A stretch of 64,000 nucleotides of DNA from DATJIG01 sp050260515 (GCA_050260515.1 JBLNCI010000038.1:5087-69086), one strand, 5' to 3'; shown: positions 18,505 through 27,584, counted from the stretch's first letter. The notes: generated by a model from the sequence alone, not told the origin. Made by a program: numbers and translations.

Positions 18505-19551
18505 TCAGCGAACGCGCACCAGCGGGCATTGCGACACCGGTGTGCATGCCCGGTGCGGCGATCCCGACGACATCGGTGCCGATTGGGCCATCGCCGATCG
18601 GACGAGATCGGCAAGACCGGCGATGAACGGCGCCGAGACACTCGGGGTCGGCGTGCGCTCGTAGCGCGGCACACCCGACGCGGTCGCGAGCTTTCGGTAT
18701 TCCTGATCGAGTTCCACCAGCGTCTCCGAATGCTCCGACACGAACGCGATCGGAACGACGATCACCCCGCGCCCGTCGGCGCCGGCGCGACGGATCTCTT
18801 CGTCGGTCGATGGCCCGATCCAGCGCAGCGGCCCGACACGGCTCTGATAACACACGACCCAGTCGAGATCGGTGAATCCTTCTTCCGCCAATGTCTCGAC
18901 GACGGCTCGTGTCGTAGCCATGACCTGGCCGGGATACGGATCGCCGGCTTTCACGATCTTCTCGGGAAGACCGTGGGCCGAGAACAGCACACGGAGCGAC
19001 CGGTCGCTCCGGAGGATCGGAACGAGCGAATCGACGAACGTGCGGATCAGTCCCGGCTCCGTCGGCCAGCAGCAGATTGCGCGCGTCGCCGCCGTCAGCC
19101 CGCGCTCGCTGGCCGCGCGATGCCAGTCCGCCAGCGACGATGACGTCGTCGTGGTCGAGAACTGCGGATAGAGCGGCAGCAGAACGAGGCTATCGGGCTT
19201 CCACTCCGCAAGCGCAGCCGCGGCCTCGTCGCTGCGCGGCATCCAGTACCGCATGGCCATCACGACCTTGAAGGCGGTGACGGGGTCACGCTTCACGAGC
19301 TCGGCCTCGAGCGCCGAGGCCTGGGCCCTGGTTTCCCGGACGATCGGCGACGAGCCGCCGAGACGCTCGTAGATCTCGCGGGCGAGTGGCGCTCGACGGC
19401 GCGCGATCAGGCGCGCGATGACATACCGCAGCGGCTGCGGCACACGGATGATCGCCGGATCGTTGAACAGGTTGACGAGGAACGGCTCGACGGCGGCGGG
19501 ATTGTCCGGCCCGCCGAGATTGAACAGAACCACTCCGACGCGCGCACTCAC
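18505..19551 (-). CDS. hemH: Ferrochelatase
   Basis: Inserts Fe2+ into protoporphyrin IX, the last step of protohaem synthesis. The 348-residue product starts VGVVLFNLGGPDNP. It contains LLPLYPQFSTTTTSSSLADW, the catalytic His region LFSAHGLPEKIV, and the metal-site region VSEHSETLVELDQEY. The GTG start overlaps the hemE stop (GTGA). The C-terminal 25 residues are Ser/Pro/Arg-rich and not conserved. Confidence 0.95.
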   Translation of the reverse strand: MSARVGVVLFNLGGPDNPAAVEPFLVNLFNDPAIIRVPQPLRYVIARLIARRRAPLAREIYERLGGSSPIVRETRAQASALEAELVKRDPVTAFKVVMAMRYWMPRSDEAAAALAEWKPDSLVLLPLYPQFSTTTTSSSLADWHRAASERGLTAATRAICCWPTEPGLIRTFVDSLVPILRSDRSLRVLFSAHGLPEKIVKAGDPYPGQVMATTRAVVETLAEEGFTDLDWVVCYQSRVGPLRWIGPSTDEEIRRAGADGRGVIVVPIAFVSEHSETLVELDQEYRKLATASGVPRYERTPTPSVSAPFIAGLADLVRSAMAQSAPMSSGSPHRACTPVSQCPLVRVR

Positions 19552-20612
19552 GCCGGACGTTCTCCGCGCAACAACGCCGAGAGCTGACCCACGTTCTCCG
19601 GCGGCGTCTCGGGCACGATGCCGTGGCCGAGGTTGAACACGAACGGTTGTCCCGCCATCGCACGGCAGATTCGCTCGGCTTCGTTGAGCATCGCCGGCCC
19701 ACCGGCCACGAGAAGCTGCGGATCGAGGTTGCCCTGGATCGCGGTGGTCGCAGGCACTTGCCCTCGCGCCCAGCCGATCGGCGTGCCGCTGTCGATCTGC
19801 ACCGCATCGACGGCCGTCATGCGCGCATAGTGCGCGATCGTCGCACCGCAGCGGTTGGGGAATCCAATGACCGGCACGTGGGGATGGGCGGACTTGACGC
19901 GGGCGACGATCCGCATGGTCGGCTCCACCGACCAGCGCTCGAATTCGAGCGCGGGCAGGACCCCGGCCCAGCTATCGAAGATCTGCAGCGTCTCCGCGCC
20001 GGCCTCGACCTGCGCGATCAGGTGCTCGGAGATCGCGGCGACCAGCAGATCGAAAAGCCGGGAGGTCTGCTCCGGGTGTCGATAGATCCAGGCCTTGGCC
20101 TTGGAGAACGTGGGGCTTCCCGCGCCTTCGATCATGTAGCAGGCGATCGTCCATGGCGCGCCCGCGAACCCGATCAGAGCGGTCTCGCGATCGAGCTTGG
20201 TCCGGGTGAGCGCGAGGGCGTCGTAGACCGGCCCCAGCCGAGTGCGTAGCCGGCTCGTACTCAGGGCGGCGACATCGGCGGGGCCTTTGAGCGCTTCGAG
20301 CATCGGACCGTGTCCCGACTCGAAGTTGACCTTCTGCCCGAGGGCGTCGGCGATGACGAGGATGTCGGAGAAGATGATCGCGGCATCCATGCCGAACCGG
20401 CGGATCGGCTGCACCGTCGCTTCCGCCGCCAGCGCCGGGCTGTAGCAGAACGACATGAAGTCCTTGGCCCGCTGGCGGAGCTCACGGTACTCGGGCAGAT
20501 AGCGCCCCGCCTGACGCATGAACCAGAACGGCGGTCGGTCGACGGAGTGACCGCCGAGCGCGCGCAGCAGACGCTTGTTGGATGACTGGGTCGGGGAGCT
20601 GGAGGGGAGCAC
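19548..20612 (-). CDS. hemE: Uroporphyrinogen decarboxylase
   Basis: Decarboxylates uroporphyrinogen III to coproporphyrinogen III. It shows the family hallmarks RPPFWFMRQAGRYLPEYR, FSDILVIADALG, GFAGAPWTIACYMIEG and FNLGHGIVPETPPENV. I placed the start at a GTG at 20612 (354 residues), just before the conserved LLRALGG region, with GGAG upstream. The frame remains open further into the AT-rich gap but is not protein-like. As in Caulobacter, hemE flanks the candidate origin and may be transcribed from within it. Confidence 0.93.
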   Translation of the reverse strand: MLPSSSPTQSSNKRLLRALGGHSVDRPPFWFMRQAGRYLPEYRELRQRAKDFMSFCYSPALAAEATVQPIRRFGMDAAIIFSDILVIADALGQKVNFESGHGPMLEALKGPADVAALSTSRLRTRLGPVYDALALTRTKLDRETALIGFAGAPWTIACYMIEGAGSPTFSKAKAWIYRHPEQTSRLFDLLVAAISEHLIAQVEAGAETLQIFDSWAGVLPALEFERWSVEPTMRIVARVKSAHPHVPVIGFPNRCGATIAHYARMTAVDAVQIDSGTPIGWARGQVPATTAIQGNLDPQLLVAGGPAMLNEAERICRAMAGQPFVFNLGHGIVPETPPENVGQLSALLRGERPA

Positions 20613-21042
20613 GAGGGTTCGCCGGGTTTCTTCTTCAATCTTATAAGAATCTATAAATAAGGTAGTTGTTGTAGTTGCCCCTGGGGAAAAAGGGGATTCC
20701 CGAATCAAGCGACTTATGCGGTTTTTGGTGTGAGCAAAATGGGCACGGTGCAAAAGCCTGTGGGTAAAGGGGACAAATCGGCACAGCGACGCTTGGCGCG
20801 CGTGTCGTTTCGCCGGAATCCCGACGAAGCGAATCGCGTGCATAACTCCGCCGCCGGCGTGTTGTTCAGGAGTCGCGGACACGTCGCCGATTCGATCCCG
20901 AGCCGGACAAGCGCGCCGATCGAATCCCGGGGTCCGGGTGCGCTTTGGAGCCCGTGGTGACAAAACCCCGAGTTATCCCCGACTCGCGACTTTTCTCCCG
21001 AGCCTTCGACCGAGCCTTCGACGGGTTGCCGGGGCGGACGCG
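20613..21042. other. Candidate chromosome replication origin (hemE-maf gap)
   Basis: No gene fits this 430-base divergent gap. It holds an unusually AT-rich tract (about 20628-20680, including TTATAAGAATCTATAAATAA) suited to unwinding. It also has several DnaA-box-like 9-mers compared with TTATCCACA: TTACCCACA (minus, 20759-20767, one mismatch), TTTTCCCCA (minus, 20682-20690, two), TTATGCACG (minus, 20837-20845, two) and TTATCCCCG (plus, 20973-20981, two). Flanking genes point away on both sides, hemE is the left neighbour, and parABS lies 13-16 kb away, all as in Caulobacter. No perfect DnaA box is present. Confidence 0.65.
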
Positions 21043-21630
21043 ATGAGGGTCGTCCTCGCATCGACGAGTGCCGCGCGCCAGACGATGCTGCGTAACGCCG
21101 GCATCGCGTTCGAGACAGACCCGTCGTCCGTGGACGAAGCCGAAATCAAAGCGAGGTTGTCGGCCGCATCGCCCGCCGAGGTCGCGACAGCGCTGGCGAT
21201 CGCCAAGGCCGAAGACGTCGCGCGCCGTCACCCGGGTGCATTTGTGGTCGGCTCCGACCAGATCCTCACCTGCGGCGGCCGGTCGTTCGACAAGCCCGGA
21301 TCGCGCGCCGAGGCCCGCGATCAGCTCCTGGCGCTGCGCGGGCGCGACCACACCCTGACCTCGGCCGCGGCGGTGATCGGCGACGGGCGGCCGCTGTGGA
21401 CCCACGTCGACGCGGCGCATCTCGCGATGCGGGCCTTTTCCGAATCCTTCCTCGACGGGTATCTTGATCGCGCCGGCCCCGGTGTCCTGTCTTCGGTCGG
21501 CGTGTACCAGATCGAGGGGCTCGGTGCGCAGCTCTTCGAGCGCATTCAGGGCGACGTGTTCACGATCATGGGCATGCCGCTTCTCCCGTTGCTTCGGTTC
21601 TTGCGACAAGAAGGAGTGATCCCCGCGTGA
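21043..21630 (+). CDS. Maf-like nucleotide pyrophosphatase
   Basis: House-cleaning enzyme that hydrolyses non-canonical or modified nucleoside triphosphates. The 195-residue product starts MRVVLASTSAARQTML in the Maf manner. It contains VVGSDQILTCGG with the catalytic Asp, and the C-terminal GVYQIEGLGAQLFERIQGD. It is the first gene to the right of the candidate origin, and its stop overlaps the aroE GTG. Whether it prefers dTTP/UTP or m7GTP cannot be told. Confidence 0.9.
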   Translation: MRVVLASTSAARQTMLRNAGIAFETDPSSVDEAEIKARLSAASPAEVATALAIAKAEDVARRHPGAFVVGSDQILTCGGRSFDKPGSRAEARDQLLALRGRDHTLTSAAAVIGDGRPLWTHVDAAHLAMRAFSESFLDGYLDRAGPGVLSSVGVYQIEGLGAQLFERIQGDVFTIMGMPLLPLLRFLRQEGVIPA

Positions 21631-22469
21631 TTCTCTCGGGTCGGGCAAAGCTCGCCGGCGTCATGGGATGGCCCGTGGGACACTCGCGGTCGCCGCGCCT
21701 CCACGGCTACTGGCTCGAGCGCTACGGCATCGACGGGACCTACGTGCCGCTTGCCGTCCCACCCGCACACTTCGCCCAGGCGCTACGGATGCTCGCGCTG
21801 ATCGGGTTCCGCGGCGTCAACGTCACCGTGCCGCACAAGGAAGCGGCACTCGCCGCCGTCGACACCCTCGACGACGCGGCGCGGCGCATCGGCGCCGTGA
21901 ACACGGTGATGATGGACAGCGACGGCGCGCTACGCGGCACCAACACCGACGGAATCGGATTCATCGCTCATCTAAAGGCGTCGGCTCCGCAGTGGAGCGC
22001 GGACGCCGGGCCTGCGGTCGTGATCGGCGCCGGAGGTGCGGCGCGCGCCGTCGTCGTCGCGCTCCAGGACGCAGGCGTCCGGGAGATCCGCCTCGTCAAC
22101 CGCACCCGCGAGCGCGCCGAGCAGCTCGCGATGGAGATCGACGGCTCTGTCGGCGTGCTGCCGTGGGTCGCGCGCAACAGCGCGCTCGACGGCGCGGCGC
22201 TGGTCGTCAACACCACGACGCTCGGCATGACCGGACAGCCCGCGCTGGAGATCGACCTCGCCCTCCTGCCCGCGCGCGCCGCGGTGTTCGACTGCGTGTA
22301 CGCGCCGCTCGAGACGCCGCTGCTTGCCCAGGCGCGGGCGCGCAAGCTCACCGCGGTCGACGGCCTCGGCATGCTGATTCACCAGGCGCGCGCCGGCTTC
22401 ACCACCTGGTTCGGCGTCGAGCCCGAAGTCGACGACGCCCTGCGCCGCTTCCTCGCCGAGGGCCTCTGA
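21627..22469 (+). CDS. aroE: Shikimate dehydrogenase
   Basis: NADPH-dependent reduction of 3-dehydroshikimate in aromatic amino-acid synthesis. The 280-residue product has the substrate motif GWPVGHSRSPRLHGYW, catalytic Lys and Asp in NVTVPHKEAA and GTNTDGIGF, and the dinucleotide motif VVIGAGGAARAVV followed by the NADP-selective VNRTRERAEQ. The GTG start is in a 4-base overlap with maf. Confidence 0.96.
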   Translation: MILSGRAKLAGVMGWPVGHSRSPRLHGYWLERYGIDGTYVPLAVPPAHFAQALRMLALIGFRGVNVTVPHKEAALAAVDTLDDAARRIGAVNTVMMDSDGALRGTNTDGIGFIAHLKASAPQWSADAGPAVVIGAGGAARAVVVALQDAGVREIRLVNRTRERAEQLAMEIDGSVGVLPWVARNSALDGAALVVNTTTLGMTGQPALEIDLALLPARAAVFDCVYAPLETPLLAQARARKLTAVDGLGMLIHQARAGFTTWFGVEPEVDDALRRFLAEGL

Positions 22470-22471
22470 TC

Positions 22472-23116
22472 GTGCGCCGTGCGCTCGCGCGACGGCTGCG
22501 CCCCGGGCACCCCTACATCCTCGGCCTCACCGGCTCGATCGGCATGGGCAAGACCACCGCGGCCAAGGCGCTGAAGCGTCTCGGCGTCCCGGTGTTCTCG
22601 TCCGACACCGCGGTGCATCGCCTGCTGGCCCCCGGCGGACGCGGTGTGGCCGAGGTCGGCGCCGCGTTTCCCGCTGCGCGCGAGGACGGCGCGATCAGCC
22701 GCCCGAAGCTCGCGGCGCTGGTGTTCGGGAACCCCCCTGCGCTCGCGAAGCTCGAATCGATTCTCCATCCGTTGGTGCAGGCGGAGACCGCGCGGTTTCT
22801 CGCCGAGGCGCGGCGATCGCGCCGGCCGGTCGTCGTGCTCGACATCCCGCTTCTCTACGAGATCGGCGCCGAGAACCGCGTCCACGAGGTGGTCGTGGTC
22901 ACCGCGCCCGAGTCGCTGCAGCGCGCGCGCGTGTTGTCGCGCCGCGGCCAGACGCCTGAGCGCCTCAACGCGATCCTCGCGCGGCAGACGCCGGACCGCG
23001 TGAAGCGCGCTCGCGCAGATTTTATCGTGCCGACGGGGCTCTCGAAGCGCGACAGCTTGCGTCGACTCGCGCGAATCGTCATGCTGGCGCGGCAAAGGCG
23101 ACAAGATAAGAGATAA
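22472..23116 (+). CDS. coaE: Dephospho-CoA kinase
   Basis: Last step of coenzyme A synthesis. The P-loop GLTGSIGMGKTTAAKAL, FSSDTAVHRLL and the segment VVVLDIPLLYEIGAEN are standard CoaE features. I chose the GTG at 22472, two bases after the aroE stop, which gives 214 residues. A basic lead of about 12 residues precedes the fold. maf-aroE-coaE-dnaQ is the usual alphaproteobacterial origin-proximal order. Confidence 0.95.
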   Translation: MRRALARRLRPGHPYILGLTGSIGMGKTTAAKALKRLGVPVFSSDTAVHRLLAPGGRGVAEVGAAFPAAREDGAISRPKLAALVFGNPPALAKLESILHPLVQAETARFLAEARRSRRPVVVLDIPLLYEIGAENRVHEVVVVTAPESLQRARVLSRRGQTPERLNAILARQTPDRVKRARADFIVPTGLSKRDSLRRLARIVMLARQRRQDKR

Positions 23117-23121
23117 CGCGC

Positions 23122-23802
23122 GTGCGTGAGATCGTCCTCGATACGGAAACCACCGGCCTCGATCCGGCCGCCGGCCACCGCCTCGTCGAAGTCGCGTGCG
23201 TCGAGCTTTCGAACCGCCTGCCGACCGGCAGGACGTTCCAGTGCTACTTCAATCCCGAGCGCGACATCCCCGAGGAGGCCTTCCGCGTCCACGGCCTCTC
23301 GCTCGAGTTCCTGTCGGCCCATCCCAGGTTCGCTGAGAAGGTCGACGAACTGCTGGAGTTCGTCGCCGACTCGCCGCTGGTGATCCACAACGCCGAGTTC
23401 GACCTCAAATTCCTGCGCGCCGAGATCAAGCTCTGCAACCGCGAGGGATTCGCGGCCAATCCAGTCGTCGACACCGTCGACATGGCGCGCAAGAAGTTCC
23501 CCGGCTCGCCGGCGTCGCTCGATGCGCTGTGCCGCCGATTTTCGATCGACCTGTCGCAGCGCTCGCTGCATGGCGCGCTGCTCGACTGCGAGCTCCTGGC
23601 GCAGGTCTACATCGAGCTCCACGGCGGGCGGCAGCGCGGCCTCGGACTGGACTCCGCGACCGCGGGCCTGCCGCTCGGCCCGGCAGTCGCCGCGGCGCGC
23701 GGACCCGCGCGGCCGCCGCGCCCGTTCGCGTCGACACCCGACGAGGCGGCCGCGTTCGAGGCCTTCGTCGCGGGCCTCAAGTCTCCGATCTGGAAAAGCT
23801 GA
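23122..23802 (+). CDS. dnaQ: DNA polymerase III epsilon subunit (proofreading exonuclease)
   Basis: 3'-5' exonuclease that proofreads replication. The DEDDh residues can be seen: DTETTGLD (Exo I), VIHNAEFDLKFL (Exo II), and SLHGALLDCELLAQVY with the His and last Asp (Exo III). The 226-residue product starts with GTG (VREIVLDTETTG), 5 bases after coaE. The C-terminal tail, Pro/Ala-rich and ending FEAFVAGLKSPIW, resembles the linker and alpha-subunit-binding segment. Confidence 0.95.
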   Translation: MREIVLDTETTGLDPAAGHRLVEVACVELSNRLPTGRTFQCYFNPERDIPEEAFRVHGLSLEFLSAHPRFAEKVDELLEFVADSPLVIHNAEFDLKFLRAEIKLCNREGFAANPVVDTVDMARKKFPGSPASLDALCRRFSIDLSQRSLHGALLDCELLAQVYIELHGGRQRGLGLDSATAGLPLGPAVAAARGPARPPRPFASTPDEAAAFEAFVAGLKSPIWKS

Positions 23803-23831
23803 TCCCTGCGCGGTGACGCCGGGAATCCGGG

Positions 23832-24353
23832 TCAGGCGGCGCCGGTCGCCGCTTCCTTCTGCTTGCGTTCGAGGTGACGCTCGAACAGCGTCGCGAACTC
23901 GCGCATGGTCACGTGCAGGTGGAGCGGCGGGTAGCCGCCCTTCTGGATCGCGTCGTCGAGGATCTGCCGCGCGTACGGGAACAGCAGCGGCGCGCACGTG
24001 AGGTGCAGGACCGACTCGATCTTGTCCTCGGGCACGTTCGAGACGACGTAGCAGCCCGCGTAGACGAGCTCGGCGAGGAACATAACGCTGTGCTGCTCGT
24101 CGCGGGCCTCGGCGCGGAGCTGCAGCTCGACCATCCAGCCGCCGCCTTCGGCGGGACGGCTGTGGACGCCGACGATGACGTCGAACAGCGGCTGGTAATC
24201 GGTGTCCCGCGCGCGGCTGAACGGCCGCGGATTCTCGAACGAGAGATCCTTCAGGTACTGGGAGATCGTCTGGACCCCGGGCGCTTCGGGCGGCAGCTCG
24301 AGGGCGCCGTCGATGTACGGATTGGCAATGGTCGGCGACGTGGGATCGGACAT
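23832..24353 (-). CDS. secB: Protein-export chaperone SecB
   Basis: Tetrameric cytosolic chaperone that keeps preproteins unfolded for SecA. The 173-residue product has the signature ISQYLKDLSFENPRPF, the acidic central strands, and CAPLLFPYARQILDDAIQKGGYPPLHL. The ATG at 24353 (MSDPTSP) was chosen because upstream codons are not conserved. It is convergent with dnaQ and divergent from the Tim44-like gene, the usual arrangement. Confidence 0.95.
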   Translation of the reverse strand: MSDPTSPTIANPYIDGALELPPEAPGVQTISQYLKDLSFENPRPFSRARDTDYQPLFDVIVGVHSRPAEGGGWMVELQLRAEARDEQHSVMFLAELVYAGCYVVSNVPEDKIESVLHLTCAPLLFPYARQILDDAIQKGGYPPLHLHVTMREFATLFERHLERKQKEAATGAA

Positions 24354-24604
24354 TCCCGGTCCTTTGCGGATGGGCGGAGGCAAGCTCAGGATGGCGTTCC
24401 GGCTATCATGGATCGCCAGTGGGTGCAACAAACGGGCGCGATGGCGCGGGAACCGCGCCGGACCGCCGCGCTCGCCGTCCCGAAAACGACGCCGCAGGGG
24501 TGGAAAACCGCCTGTGCCGTTGTTACGTTAGGCGAGGAGCCGGGAGTTGGCGGCCCGCGGCGCACGCTTCGCGGACCAAGACCCACACGGGCGACCCCAC
24601 ACGG

Positions 24605-25279
24605 ATGGTCATGGGCGGCGGTTTCCAGTTCTTCGACATCATCTTCCTCGCGCTGGTGGCGGCGTTCATCATCCTGCGCCTGCGCAGCGTGCTCGGCCGC
24701 CGCACCGGCACCGAGCGCCAGCGGCCGGACCCGTTCCGGCCCGCGCCGCCGCAGCCGGCGCCGCGCGCGCCTGAGGTCGCCGGGCCGACCACCGGTCCGC
24801 TCGCGGCACCCGCTCCGGCCCCGGGCTCGCTCGCCGCGGGGCTCGCGCAGATCAAGGTCGCCGATCCGCTGTTCGACGAAGAGGAATTCCTCAAGGGCGC
24901 CCGCGCCGCCTTCGAGTACATCGTCGGCGCGTTCGCGGCCGCGGACGACGACAAGCTGAAGCCGCTGCTCTCGACCGAGGTGTTCGACCGATTTAGCGCC
25001 GAGATCCGCAACCGCAAGACCGCGGGCCACGTCCACGAGACGACGATCGTGCGCATCCGCGACGCCGAGATGGTGGCGGCGCGCATGGAAGGCACGACGG
25101 CGGCGATCACGGTCCGCTACGTCAGCGAGCAGATCAACGTGACTCGCGACGCCGCCGGTCAGATCGTCGACGGCGACGCTGACCGCATCTCGGAAGTGAC
25201 CGACGTCTGGACCTATGCCCGCAACACCCGTGCGACGGATCCCAACTGGATCCTGGTGGCGACCGACGCGACCTATTAG
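24605..25279 (+). CDS. Tim44/TimA-like inner-membrane protein
   Basis: About 224 residues with one N-terminal membrane helix (FQFFDIIFLALVAAFIILRL), a Pro/Ala-rich linker, and a C-terminal Tim44-like domain (KGARAAFEYIVGAFAAADDDKLKPLLSTEVF ... TDVWTYARN). The family is the bacterial relative of mitochondrial Tim44. It sits beside secB in alphaproteobacteria, but a direct export role is not proven. Two in-frame ATGs (24605, 24611) are possible starts. Confidence 0.88.
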   Translation: MVMGGGFQFFDIIFLALVAAFIILRLRSVLGRRTGTERQRPDPFRPAPPQPAPRAPEVAGPTTGPLAAPAPAPGSLAAGLAQIKVADPLFDEEEFLKGARAAFEYIVGAFAAADDDKLKPLLSTEVFDRFSAEIRNRKTAGHVHETTIVRIRDAEMVAARMEGTTAAITVRYVSEQINVTRDAAGQIVDGDADRISEVTDVWTYARNTRATDPNWILVATDATY

Positions 25280-25289
25280 CGCGCGGCTC

Positions 25290-26486
25290 GTGCGCGGCGC
25301 GCTTGCCGCCGCCGCACTGTTCCTGTTCCTGATCCCCGGATGCGCGCCGCCGCCGCGGCCGCCCGACAAGCTGGTCCTCACGCCGGTGTCGTTCAACGAG
25401 CTGCCGGGGTGGTCGGACGATCGCGTGTCCGAGGCGTTGCCCGCCTTGCTCCGCTCGTGCGCGGTGCTCGCGCGCCGGCCCGCCGACGCGCCGCTCAGCC
25501 AGGCGCTGCCCGAGGCCGGACGGGTGGCCGACTGGCAGCCGGTGTGCGCGGACGCCGCGCGGCTGCCCGCCGGCGACGAGGCCGCGGCGCGTGCCTTCCT
25601 CATGCAGCGACTCCGTCCCTACCGCGCCGCCAACAACAAGGACGCGAAAGGCCTGTTCACCGGCTACTACGAGATCGAGCTCGACGGCGCGCGCGCCAAG
25701 TCGGCGCGCTACGCGGTGCCGATCTACGGCATGCCGAAGGACCTCGTCACCGCTGACCTCAGCGACTTCGATTCGTCGCTCTCGGGCAAGCAGATCATCG
25801 GCCGCGTCGTCGGCAACAGGTTCAAGCCGTACCCCGACCGCGCGGCGATCGAGAAAGCGGGCCTCGGCGAGAACGCGCCGGTGCTGGCGTGGGTCGACAA
25901 CGCCGTCGACGCGTTCTTCCTGCACATCCAGGGCTCCGGCGTCGTCCGCATGGCGAACGGCGAGACGATGCGCGTCGGCTACGCGGCGAAGAACGGCCAG
26001 CCCTACCGCGCCATCGGTCGCGTGCTGGTCGATCGTGGCGCGATGGCCAAAGAAGACGTGTCGATGCAGTCGATCCGCGCCTGGCTCGACGCCAATCCGC
26101 GCGAGGCCAACGCGGTGATGGCCGCTAATCCGTCCTACGTCTTCTTCCGCGCGCTGCCGAAGCGCGATCCGTCGCGCGACGGACCGGACGGCGCCCAGGG
26201 CGTGACCCTGACCGCCGGCCGCAGCCTCGCCGTCGACCGCCGCTTCGTGCCGCTCGGCGTGCCGCTGTGGGTCGCGGCGCAGAATCCCGATCGCCCCGAG
26301 TTCCAGACGCGACGTCTCGTCGTCGCCCAGGACACCGGCGGCGCCATCACCGGGCCCGTGCGCGGCGACGTTTTCTGGGGCACCGGCCACGCTGCCGGCG
26401 AACGCGCCGGCCTGATGCGCGAGTTCGGAAACTATTACCTGCTGCTGCCGCGCGACGCCGCGGCGGTCTCGGAGGCGCGCCGGTGA
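25290..26486 (+). CDS. mltA: Membrane-bound lytic murein transglycosylase A
   Basis: Lipoprotein that cleaves peptidoglycan to 1,6-anhydro products. A lipobox (FLIPGC) follows a hydrophobic signal. The MltA barrel (KGLFTGYYEIELDGAR, HIQGSGVVRM) and the 3D domain (PLGVPLWV ... AQDTGGAITG...GTG) with the catalytic Asp are evident. I prefer the GTG at 25290, 10 bases after the previous stop. An ATG at 25215 would add 25 residues and overlap the Tim44-like gene. Confidence 0.93.
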   Translation: MRGALAAAALFLFLIPGCAPPPRPPDKLVLTPVSFNELPGWSDDRVSEALPALLRSCAVLARRPADAPLSQALPEAGRVADWQPVCADAARLPAGDEAAARAFLMQRLRPYRAANNKDAKGLFTGYYEIELDGARAKSARYAVPIYGMPKDLVTADLSDFDSSLSGKQIIGRVVGNRFKPYPDRAAIEKAGLGENAPVLAWVDNAVDAFFLHIQGSGVVRMANGETMRVGYAAKNGQPYRAIGRVLVDRGAMAKEDVSMQSIRAWLDANPREANAVMAANPSYVFFRALPKRDPSRDGPDGAQGVTLTAGRSLAVDRRFVPLGVPLWVAAQNPDRPEFQTRRLVVAQDTGGAITGPVRGDVFWGTGHAAGERAGLMREFGNYYLLLPRDAAAVSEARR

Positions 26487-27031
26487 GCGGCGCCTCGGGC
26501 CGCAACGCCATCCTCGACGACGAGGACGCGGCGTTGTGGGCTCACGTCGCGGCCCAGGTGAAGCCGCTGCGGAAGGCGAACAAGCCCGCGCTCGATCTCG
26601 CGCCGACCAAGCCGAAGCGCGCGACTGCGGTCGCCCTGCCGCCGCGGACCCCCGCTCCGCCGCGTCCGTCGCCGAAGCCGCTCAAGCCGGATTCCCGCGA
26701 GCGCCTGCCCCGCACCGACGAGCGTCGGCTGCGGCGCGGCACCGTCGATGTCGCCGGACGCATCGACCTCCACGGCCTGACCCGCGAGCAGGCGCACCGC
26801 ACGGTCACCCGCTTCCTCGCGAATCTCGCCGAGGACGGCGGCCGCATCGCGCTGGTCATCACCGGCAAGGGCGGCCGCGCCGGAGGCGAAGGCGTGCTGC
26901 GCGGTGAACTGCCGCGCTGGCTGAGCGAAGGCTCGCTCGCCCGCTCGGTGCTGGCGTGGCGTCCAGCCTCGCCGCGCCACGGCGGCGACGGCGCGTTCTA
27001 CGTGCTGCTGCGCCGGAAAGGACTGCGATGA
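26483..27031 (+). CDS. Smr-domain protein
   Basis: A 182-residue protein with an N-terminal basic, Pro-rich region and a C-terminal Smr domain. The domain starts GRIDLHGLTREQAHRTVTRFL and continues LVITGKGGRAGGEGVLRGELPRWL, ending in the AFYVLLRRK strand. Smr domains are nicking or RNA endonucleases; the actual target is unknown. GTG start overlaps the mltA stop, and its own stop overlaps the next ATG. Confidence 0.9.
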   Translation: MSGASGRNAILDDEDAALWAHVAAQVKPLRKANKPALDLAPTKPKRATAVALPPRTPAPPRPSPKPLKPDSRERLPRTDERRLRRGTVDVAGRIDLHGLTREQAHRTVTRFLANLAEDGGRIALVITGKGGRAGGEGVLRGELPRWLSEGSLARSVLAWRPASPRHGGDGAFYVLLRRKGLR

Positions 27032-27396
27032 CGCCGTTCGGCTCCAAGATGCGCGAGCTTCGCCGCGCGCGCGGCATCACGCTGAAGCGCATGGCCGAGG
27101 ACCTTCAGATCTCGCCCGCCTATCTCTCGGCGCTCGAGCACGGCCACCGCGGCCGGCCGACGCCGGTGCTGCTGCGGCAGATCTGCAGCTTCTTCAACGT
27201 CATCTGGGACGAGGCCGAGGAGATCCACCGGCTCGCCGCGATCTCCCATCCGCGCGTGGTGGTCGATACTGCCGGGCTGTCGCCCAAGGCGACCGAGCTC
27301 GCCAACCGCCTGGCCGAGCGCATCCGCGACCTCGACGACCCGACGCTCGATGCGGCGTTGGGCCTGCTGAAAACCCCCGAATCGCCCCGGACCTAG
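27028..27396 (+). CDS. XRE-family helix-turn-helix regulator
   Basis: A 122-residue protein with an N-terminal Cro/C1 helix-turn-helix (MRELRRARGITLKRMAEDLQISPAYLSALEHGHRG) and a helical C-terminal tail. It is the last gene of the secB-side operon, overlapping smr by 4 bases. This small regulator commonly follows smr in alphaproteobacteria; its targets are unknown. The stop codon lies in the first unit of a 12-bp tandem repeat. Confidence 0.88.
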   Translation: MTPFGSKMRELRRARGITLKRMAEDLQISPAYLSALEHGHRGRPTPVLLRQICSFFNVIWDEAEEIHRLAAISHPRVVVDTAGLSPKATELANRLAERIRDLDDPTLDAALGLLKTPESPRT

Positions 27397-27421
27397 CGCC
27401 GGACCTAGCGCCGGACCTAGG
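27387..27421. repeat. 12-bp tandem repeat
   Basis: Nearly three head-to-tail copies of CCGGACCTAGCG, with degenerate CCGGACC copies to about 27445. Each unit carries an in-frame TAG, so the first copy ends the preceding gene. Confidence 0.85.
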
Positions 27422-27584
27422 GCCCGACCGGCGCCGGACCCGGCGCCCTGTGCGCACCGCATACCGCCGTTGCCGGCGGCCGCCAAAAGCCGGAATTCCT
27501 TTCGATTTCCGAGTCTTCCTGCTAAATCACGGGTCCGGGCGGGCGGGACCGACCGCCCTTCCCATTTCCACACCGGACGTCGCC

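Noticed and set aside
20613..21042. CtrA-binding sites (TTAA-N7-TTAA) in the candidate origin
   Set aside because: None seen; the origin call rests on synteny, the AT tract and DnaA-like boxes only.
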